64,000 nucleotides of DNA, taken from positions 1-64,000 of the forward strand of contig CANJLD010000005.1 of assembly GCA_947475165.1 (NCBI GenBank), given 5' to 3'. Positions within the stretch are counted from its first letter, which is position 1, and every line of letters begins with the position of its first letter. Under the pieces are notes generated by a model that saw only the letters and a program-made list of their open reading frames with translations, was not told the origin of the DNA and made no database searches. This DNA comes from Bacteroidota bacterium. Lineage in GTDB: Bacteria > Bacteroidota > Bacteroidia > Chitinophagales > LD1. A program made the position numbers and the translations under genes. Of the stretch, positions 59,294 through 64,000 are shown piece by piece.

Positions 59294-59710
59294 TTAGAAC
59301 AAGTCTTTCTTATTAAACTTTCTATCAGCCTTTTTCTTCGAATGCAGTTTCTTGTTTTTAAGAATATCTGCTTTAACTGCTTTGGGAACTTTTGTAGCAA
59401 TTCTTTTCTTCTCCCTTTTCATTGCCTTCTCCAGCATTTCGTAGAATTTCTTTATCACATGTTCTTTGTTGGAAGACTGCGACCGGTGCTGACTACTGCT
59501 GATTTTAAACTCTCCTTCGTCATTTATCCGGTTGCTCCATTTCTTTACAAATTTTTCTTTCTCTTCTTCGCTTAGTAAAGCAGATGCCTCCACATCAAGA
59601 ATCAATTCCACTTTTGTTTCGGTAGTATTTACATGCTGTCCTCCTGCCCCGCTGCTTCGCGATGTGCGGAACTTAAATTCACTCTCAAATTTTCTATGCT
59701 TCAAACTCAT
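59294..59710 (-). CDS. arfB: Ribosome-rescue peptidyl-tRNA hydrolase ArfB (YaeJ)
   Basis: 138 residues. RF-type catalytic loop RSSGAGGQHVNTTETKVEL (GGQ at about residues 23-25) and a lysine-rich unstructured C-terminal tail (KKKADRKFNKKDLF), which in ArfB enters the empty mRNA channel of stalled ribosomes. No stop-codon-recognition domain is present, which distinguishes it from RF1/RF2. It converges on rplS. Confidence 0.93.
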   Translation of the reverse strand: MSLKHRKFESEFKFRTSRSSGAGGQHVNTTETKVELILDVEASALLSEEEKEKFVKKWSNRINDEGEFKISSSQHRSQSSNKEHVIKKFYEMLEKAMKREKKRIATKVPKAVKADILKNKKLHSKKKADRKFNKKDLF

Positions 59711-59730
59711 GTAGCAAAAATGCTAAATAT

Positions 59731-59754
59731 CCTTCGACTTCGCTCAGGATGACA
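59731..59754. repeat. Dispersed repeat, single arm
   Basis: CCTTCGACTTCGCTCAGGATGACA, the same family as at 21,529-21,591, in the space between arfB and the MFS gene. Confidence 0.7.
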
Positions 59755-59787
59755 TCTCCTTTAATTATTAAACTGTAAACTTGCTCT

Positions 59788-60954
59788 GTGAAATATCTCA
59801 CCCGCACCATCTGGATTCTTTCGCTTGTCAGTTTATTCAACGATATATCTAGCGAAATACTTTATCCGGTGATGCCTTTGTTTCTCTCCAGCATCGGTTT
59901 CTCTTCTGTATTAATTGGTTTGTTAGAAGGATGTGCCGAAGCAACCGCAGGGTTGAGCAAAGGATATTTCGGAAGATGGAGCGATGTTACCGGTAGACGA
60001 TTACCTTTTGTAAACGCAGGGTATTTACTCAGCGCGGTTTCAAAACCCATGCTAGCAGCCTTTACAAATCCGCTTTGGATTTTTTCTGCACGCGCTACCG
60101 ACCGGTTAGGCAAAGGAGTAAGAACAGCGGCACGAGATGCGATACTCAGCGATGAATGCACACCGGAGAACAAAGGAAAAGTGTTCGGCTTTCATAAGGG
60201 AATGGACACACTTGGCGCAACTATCGGTCCGGTAATTGCTTTAGTGTTTTTGTATTACTACCCGGCCCATTACACCTGGATATTTCTGATTGCTTTTGTT
60301 CCGGCTTTATTAGGAACACTACTTACATTCTTTGTGAAAGAAAAAAAAATAGAGCCTTCAACTAAGCCCTCGTTCCGCTTATCGCAAACATTTGATTACT
60401 TAAAAACATCTTCTGTTGACTATAGAAAATTAGTTGCAGCCTTGTTACTCTTCGCGCTCTTCAATAGTTCCGATTTATTTTTGCTGATGCGTATTAAGCA
60501 AAGTGGCTTTAGCGACCAATACGTTATTGGCTGCTACATTCTTTACAATCTTGTTTTTGCGTTGGCTGCTTTTCCACTCGGTCATCTGGCAGATAAATTC
60601 GGAATGAAGAAAACGCTGCTCTTCGGATTCTCAATTTTCATAATTGTTTATGCTGGCTTCGGATTCAATTCAAGTTTTGCCGGATTCGTTTTGCTTTTTA
60701 TGCTGTATGGAATTTATGCCGCCAGCACCGATGGAATTTCGAAAGCACTTATCAGCAACATGGTTCCTAAAACAGAAACCGCTTCTGCCATCGGTACTTA
60801 TTCAGGCTTAAGTTCAATTATGGTTTTGCTTGCGAGCACACTTGCGGGTATTATTTGGAATTACGTTTCGCCTGAAGCCGTCTTTATTACAAGTGCCATA
60901 GGAGTTTCTGTGGTAGTTATGTTTCTCTTTTCGCTTCAGTTGAAAGAGAAATAA
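59788..60954 (+). CDS. MFS transporter
   Basis: 388 residues starting at GTG 59788. Twelve predicted membrane helices; the conserved loop motif after helix 2 is degenerate (KGYFGRWSDVTGRRLPF, about residues 57-73), with a second copy LGHLADKFGMKKTL in the C-terminal half. The sequence AFTNPLWIFSARATDRLGKGVRTAARDAI is characteristic of one MFS subgroup in this phylum. Substrate unknown. It is not in an obvious operon. Confidence 0.9.
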   Translation: MKYLTRTIWILSLVSLFNDISSEILYPVMPLFLSSIGFSSVLIGLLEGCAEATAGLSKGYFGRWSDVTGRRLPFVNAGYLLSAVSKPMLAAFTNPLWIFSARATDRLGKGVRTAARDAILSDECTPENKGKVFGFHKGMDTLGATIGPVIALVFLYYYPAHYTWIFLIAFVPALLGTLLTFFVKEKKIEPSTKPSFRLSQTFDYLKTSSVDYRKLVAALLLFALFNSSDLFLLMRIKQSGFSDQYVIGCYILYNLVFALAAFPLGHLADKFGMKKTLLFGFSIFIIVYAGFGFNSSFAGFVLLFMLYGIYAASTDGISKALISNMVPKTETASAIGTYSGLSSIMVLLASTLAGIIWNYVSPEAVFITSAIGVSVVVMFLFSLQLKEK

Positions 60955-61010
60955 AATATTTTGGCAAAACAAAAACAACACCTATCTTTTCGTCCTCTAA
61001 AACTTACAAG

Positions 61011-62789
61011 ATGATTAAAAAACTTCTACTCTTTACTGCGCTGAATGTTTTATTGCTTAACGGTTACGCACAATATTGCGGCAACTCCGGTTCGTTTCAA
61101 TGCACGGCTTCTAATTTATCATTGCCCTGGTTAACTCCTCCACCTGATTCACTCGCACCTTTTGTAAATGGTCAGCCATCTACAACTGTTATTCAGTTTA
61201 AGAATTTCAATACAGTTTTCTTTGGCGGTAGTTACTACACGGTTAACTCATTGCGTATTGACACCGTTGATAATCTGCCTGCTGGTTTGTGTTGGGCCAG
61301 TGATAAGGCGAATAATACTTACGCTAATCAGGAAAGCGGTTGCTTGAAAATAAATGGTGTGCCGTGTTCGGCAACCGGTCAGTATAAAATGAGAATTAAA
61401 GTTTCGGTTGACCTTGGTTTTGGAATTGCGCAAGTAGATGCTGACCAAGCCGGGTTGAAATATTATATCCGTTTGAAAAACAATGGTGATGCCGACACAC
61501 AAATAGATAGCAACCAAACTGCTGCTAATCCATTTATTCCTTACGGTGGTGTTTGCGCAGCGTTGCCGTTGAATGCTTACTTGGGAACTGACCAAACTGT
61601 TTGCAGCGGAAGTATTGCCACTTTAAATCCAACAATCTCTGGCGGGCAGGCACCTTTTACTTATGCATGGGGTGCAACCGCTAACAGTTTAAGTTGCGTT
61701 AACTGCGCCAACCCAACCGTTACGCTTACTCAAAATTCAACTTTTACGGTTACGGTTACCGATGCTAACAATGCTACTTCCACCGATGTTATCAGCTATA
61801 ACGTTACCGGTGCCGGAAATAATTATCAGATAAATGCAGCGGGTGCTACTACTTTCTGCCAAAATAATTCTGTTCTGTTAGGCGGCACTTCTGCTTCAGG
61901 TTTCAGTTATCAATGGTTGCTTAATAACGTAAATGTTACAGGAGCAAATGCTACTTCCATTACTGCGGCTTCATCGGGTAATTATGTGTTGGTGTTTTCG
62001 GGTAATGGTTGTTATGCTACCAGTAATATTATTACAGTGAATGTTCTTGCCAGTCCGGATGCTTCTATTATTGCTCAACCGGCAAGTGCTTGCGAAGGAG
62101 ATACGATTCACCTGATGGCACAAACTGATACGAGCGTTCATCTATTTATCTGGCTACTAAACGGAGTTTCTACGAATGACTCTGCATTAACTACGAATGC
62201 TTTAACCAACGGAATATATACATTGATTGTAAGGAACTCCTCGAGTTGCTACGATACAAGCAGCAAGAATGTTTTCTTTAAACCACTGCCCCAAGTTACG
62301 CTGAGCGGAAACCCTGATGCCATCTGCAACAATTCCGGTTCTTTTACATTAACCGGTGGCAGCCCAGCGGGTGGAACTTATTCAGGTGCTGGCATTACCG
62401 GCAATTCCTTTAACCCTACAAGTGCCGGTGCGGGAACGCATGTAGTTACTTATACCTATACCGATACTACTTATTTCTGCTCTAATACTGCAACCGAAAA
62501 TATTTTGGTAAACTCTTGTACAGTTGTGGAAGATTTGAATGAAGCAAGCCTGATTACGCTCTATCCAAACCCGGTGAACGATTTGCTTACGATTGAATCA
62601 CCTTTGTTTGATAACAGCAATTTGAGTGTAACTGTTTTTGATGTAACCGGTAAGCAACAAACTATTAACTACAAACTGCAAGCCGGTAGAGTTACTCTTC
62701 GCACAGATGTCCTTTCTGCCGGTAGCTATTGGATAAGGGTAAATGCAAATGGAAAAGAACTTAGCAGAAAATTTGTGAAAGTTGATTGA
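61011..62789 (+). CDS. Secreted T9SS-sorted Ig-like protein, 592 aa
   Basis: Signal peptide MIKKLLLFTALNVLLLNGYA. Residues ~20-180 share a domain with the 39,718-41,334 gene (VNSLRIDTVDNLPAGLCWAS, GCLKINGVPCSATGQYKMRI). Then come Ig-like/PKD-like modules, e.g. GGQAPFTYAWGATANSLSC, SGFSYQWLLNNVNVTGAN and GGTYSGAGITGNSFNPTSAG. The end (LITLYPNPVNDLLTIES, SYWIRVNANGKELSRKFVK) is a type A T9SS sorting domain. Probably a surface adhesion or matrix protein. Confidence 0.9.
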   Translation: MIKKLLLFTALNVLLLNGYAQYCGNSGSFQCTASNLSLPWLTPPPDSLAPFVNGQPSTTVIQFKNFNTVFFGGSYYTVNSLRIDTVDNLPAGLCWASDKANNTYANQESGCLKINGVPCSATGQYKMRIKVSVDLGFGIAQVDADQAGLKYYIRLKNNGDADTQIDSNQTAANPFIPYGGVCAALPLNAYLGTDQTVCSGSIATLNPTISGGQAPFTYAWGATANSLSCVNCANPTVTLTQNSTFTVTVTDANNATSTDVISYNVTGAGNNYQINAAGATTFCQNNSVLLGGTSASGFSYQWLLNNVNVTGANATSITAASSGNYVLVFSGNGCYATSNIITVNVLASPDASIIAQPASACEGDTIHLMAQTDTSVHLFIWLLNGVSTNDSALTTNALTNGIYTLIVRNSSSCYDTSSKNVFFKPLPQVTLSGNPDAICNNSGSFTLTGGSPAGGTYSGAGITGNSFNPTSAGAGTHVVTYTYTDTTYFCSNTATENILVNSCTVVEDLNEASLITLYPNPVNDLLTIESPLFDNSNLSVTVFDVTGKQQTINYKLQAGRVTLRTDVLSAGSYWIRVNANGKELSRKFVKVD

Positions 62790-62811
62790 GTAGTCGTTTT
62801 ATGTTGGAGAT

Positions 62812-62846
62812 TGCTTCGGTCGCAGAGCCTCCCTCGCAATGACGAC
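62812..62846. repeat. Dispersed repeat with CGCAGAGCCTCCCTCGCAATGACGAC
   Basis: ATTGCTTCGGTCGCAGAGCC / TCCCTCGCAATGACGACAG, just after the 61,011 gene; sequence typical of dispersed ends of repeats in this phylum (recollection, not checked). Confidence 0.4.
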
Positions 62847-62860
62847 AGTTTGTATAAAAA

Positions 62861-62899
62861 AGAAAAAGCCTCCCGGTCATAACTCGTGAGGCTTTTTCT
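62861..62899. terminator. Bidirectional rho-independent terminator
   Basis: 12-bp stem AGAAAAAGCCTC / GAGGCTTTTTCT with a 15-base loop, between the 61,011 gene (plus) and the 62,941 gene (minus). Confidence 0.88.
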
Positions 62900-62908
62900 T
62901 TTCAACTG

Positions 62909-62930
62909 TTGTTGGTCAGGCGACCAACAA
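62909..62930. repeat. Third copy of the TTGTTGGT hairpin repeat
   Basis: TTGTTGGTC, loop AGGC, GACCAACAA, then AGGCA. It matches the second hairpin at 17,654-17,677 except that the stem-end pair is now C-G instead of G-C: both sides changed. Confidence 0.7.
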
Positions 62931-62940
62931 AGGCATATAA

Positions 62941-63459
62941 TTATTCGCTGATAGCTGCAAAGGCTGATGCGGGAACGCTTACTGTAACGTTCTCAATTTT
63001 CCCTTGAATAGCAATGGCATCATCGTTTGATTGAAATGCGCCTGCTGATTGTGCCTGGCAATCGAAAGATGCGCTGATTACAAAGCTCTTCTTATCGCTG
63101 CTCCATTCAAATTTGGTAACATTCATAGTAGTAGCTTCCGGAACGTTCTGAAATTTCTTTCCGTCTAATTCATACGAAATTCCTTTTACCAGAATATCGC
63201 CTACTTCGTTCAGTTTATATTCTACATTAATTTTTTGCGGTTGTGCAGAACCGTCTGCGCTCTTTAAATCGGTACCGGTGAAAGTTAGCACGGCTGTTTT
63301 GGTGCCGGTTAACTGTGCGGTGTAAGCGTTGCCTGCTGAAACAAAACTATGACCTGCAACCTGTGCGGTGATAGGTGCTTGTGGTGTTTCGGTTGTTTTA
63401 AAAGATTGAAATGAAAATGCTGCTGCAAGTAATACTACAAAGGTTGATGACTTTTTCAT
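62941..63459 (-). CDS. Small secreted protein, 172 aa, paralogue of the 31.4 and 63.6 kb genes
   Basis: Signal peptide MKKSSTFVVLLAAAFSFQSF. The mature domain (about 25-172) has YTAQLTGTKTAVLTFTGTDL, QPQKINVEYKLNEVGDILVK, VTKFEWSSDKKSFVISASFD, CQAQ and GKIENVTVSVPASA. The layout aligns with 63,619 over its visible length. Unnamed family; the conserved single Cys and the GKxxN-V end are shared with 31,362. Function unknown. Confidence 0.85.
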   Translation of the reverse strand: MKKSSTFVVLLAAAFSFQSFKTTETPQAPITAQVAGHSFVSAGNAYTAQLTGTKTAVLTFTGTDLKSADGSAQPQKINVEYKLNEVGDILVKGISYELDGKKFQNVPEATTMNVTKFEWSSDKKSFVISASFDCQAQSAGAFQSNDDAIAIQGKIENVTVSVPASAFAAISE

Positions 63460-63570
63460 GATTGCTTTTTTGTTTGGTTTAGTTATTTAATGCTCTACTA
63501 TACGGGGGTGTTTTTATTAAGATTCGTTTTGCCCCTCCCCTTTACGGGTGAGGCTCTACTTAAAAGAAAA

Positions 63571-63597
63571 GGCTTCGCGCTCTTACAGTGCGAAGCC
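63571..63597 (-). terminator. Terminator-like hairpin after the 63,619 gene
   Basis: 8-bp stem GGCTTCGC / GCGAAGCC, 11-base loop, 22 bp past the stop, with TTTTCTTTTAAG on the minus strand. Confidence 0.75.
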
Positions 63598-63618
63598 CTT
63601 CTTATATTTTATCTGAAA

Positions 63619-64000
63619 TTACTCAGTGATGGTAGCTACGTCTTCGGTTGACACATCTACTTTTACGTTTTCGATGCTGCCTTGTATGCCGATGATACCT
63701 TCAAACATTTCTGATGTTTGTGGTTTTTGAACCTGACAATCGAAGTTAGCGGTAAGCACTAAACTTTTTTTGTCTTTGCTCCATTCAATCTTAGATATAT
63801 TAGGAAGAGCGGTGCCCGGTATGTTGTAAAATTTTTGCTCGTTGAATTCCAACACTACGCTTTTAACTACTGCCTGTCCATCGGTAATGGTGTATTCCAC
63901 ATTCAGTTTTTGTGCGTGTGGTTTACCTTGCTGGTCGTAAATATCATTACCATAAAACGTAACGATGGCTGTTTTCCCGTCAGCACTTAGTTGTGCGGTG
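63619..64000 (-). CDS. Small secreted-type protein, paralogue of the 62.9 kb gene (5' end outside window)
   Basis: The frame is open to the right edge, so the start lies beyond 64,000; at least 126 residues are visible. The visible N-terminal part (TAQLSADGKTAIVTFYGNDI) and QKLNVEYTITDGQAVVKSVV correspond in order to the 62,941 protein (TAQLTGTKTAVLTFTGTDLK). Then come ISKIEWSKDKKSLVLTANFD, CQVQKPQTSEMFEG and IQGSIENVKVDVSTEDVA. A tandem duplication is the simplest explanation. Confidence 0.88.
   Translation of the reverse strand, partial: TAQLSADGKTAIVTFYGNDIYDQQGKPHAQKLNVEYTITDGQAVVKSVVLEFNEQKFYNIPGTALPNISKIEWSKDKKSLVLTANFDCQVQKPQTSEMFEGIIGIQGSIENVKVDVSTEDVATITE

Overview
The window is AT-rich bacterial chromosome from a member of the Bacteroidota. 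Direct evidence: PorP/SprF-type protein after a giant PKD adhesin with a type IX secretion system (T9SS) type B C-terminal domain, at least six further secreted proteins ending in type A T9SS sorting domains (a YPNP/FPNP-type motif, then a short beta domain), a SusC/SusD pair, several LytTR/MacAB-type and lipoprotein genes, and promoters of the Bacteroidota form (TTG, about 19-21 bp, TAnnTTTG). The lineage below phylum cannot be fixed from sequence alone.

Layout. 1-6.3 kb: adhesin (cut by the left edge) plus PorP/SprF. 6.4-11 kb: small unknown secreted proteins, an S1/P1 nuclease with an added OB-like domain, an SRAP protein, and a GNAT toxin-antitoxin-like pair with 12-bp iterons in front. 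11-18.4 kb: initiator tRNA, era, der, a small lipoprotein, a C-terminal processing protease, a fatty acid hydroxylase-family membrane protein. 18.4-21.5 kb: gene-poor stretch with small unknown genes, YtxJ and the first 21-bp repeat array. 21.2-24.7 kb (minus): acylphosphatase, rhodanese-thioredoxin lipoprotein, persulfide dioxygenase-rhodanese protein, DinB-like and Cdd1-like genes. 24.7-29.7 kb (minus): an operon for a MacAB/Lol-like ABC exporter with its own LytS/LytTR pair. 29.9-31.9 kb: purT, a PUR-domain protein, a small secreted protein. 32-36.5 kb (minus): a secreted PQQ-type sugar dehydrogenase and a secreted cupredoxin/Calx-beta/lamin-tail protein. 36.7-39.6 kb: AlgH, DUF4105, esterase, TonB-C-like protein. 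39.7-44.2 kb (minus): a SprB-repeat T9SS protein broken by a frameshift, then a MltD-like LysM transglycosylase. 44.6-49.8 kb: a 42-bp repeat array, SusD and SusC. 50.2-54 kb: TPR protein, penicillin acylase-family hydrolase, a small unknown protein and a third 21-bp array. 54-56.8 kb (minus): three T9SS-tailed genes, one apparently a fragment. 56.9-59.7 kb: the classic rpsP-rimM-trmD-rplS operon and arfB. 59.8-64 kb: an MFS transporter, another T9SS protein, and two paralogous small secreted proteins (the last cut by the right edge).

The most unusual content is non-coding. Three intergenic arrays (20.8, 44.6 and 53.8 kb) have unrelated sequences but the same strict period (21, 42 and 21 bp), and their units are built around short inverted repeats, some with paired (compensatory) changes. 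Several families of short dispersed hairpin repeats also occur, two of which run into coding sequence.
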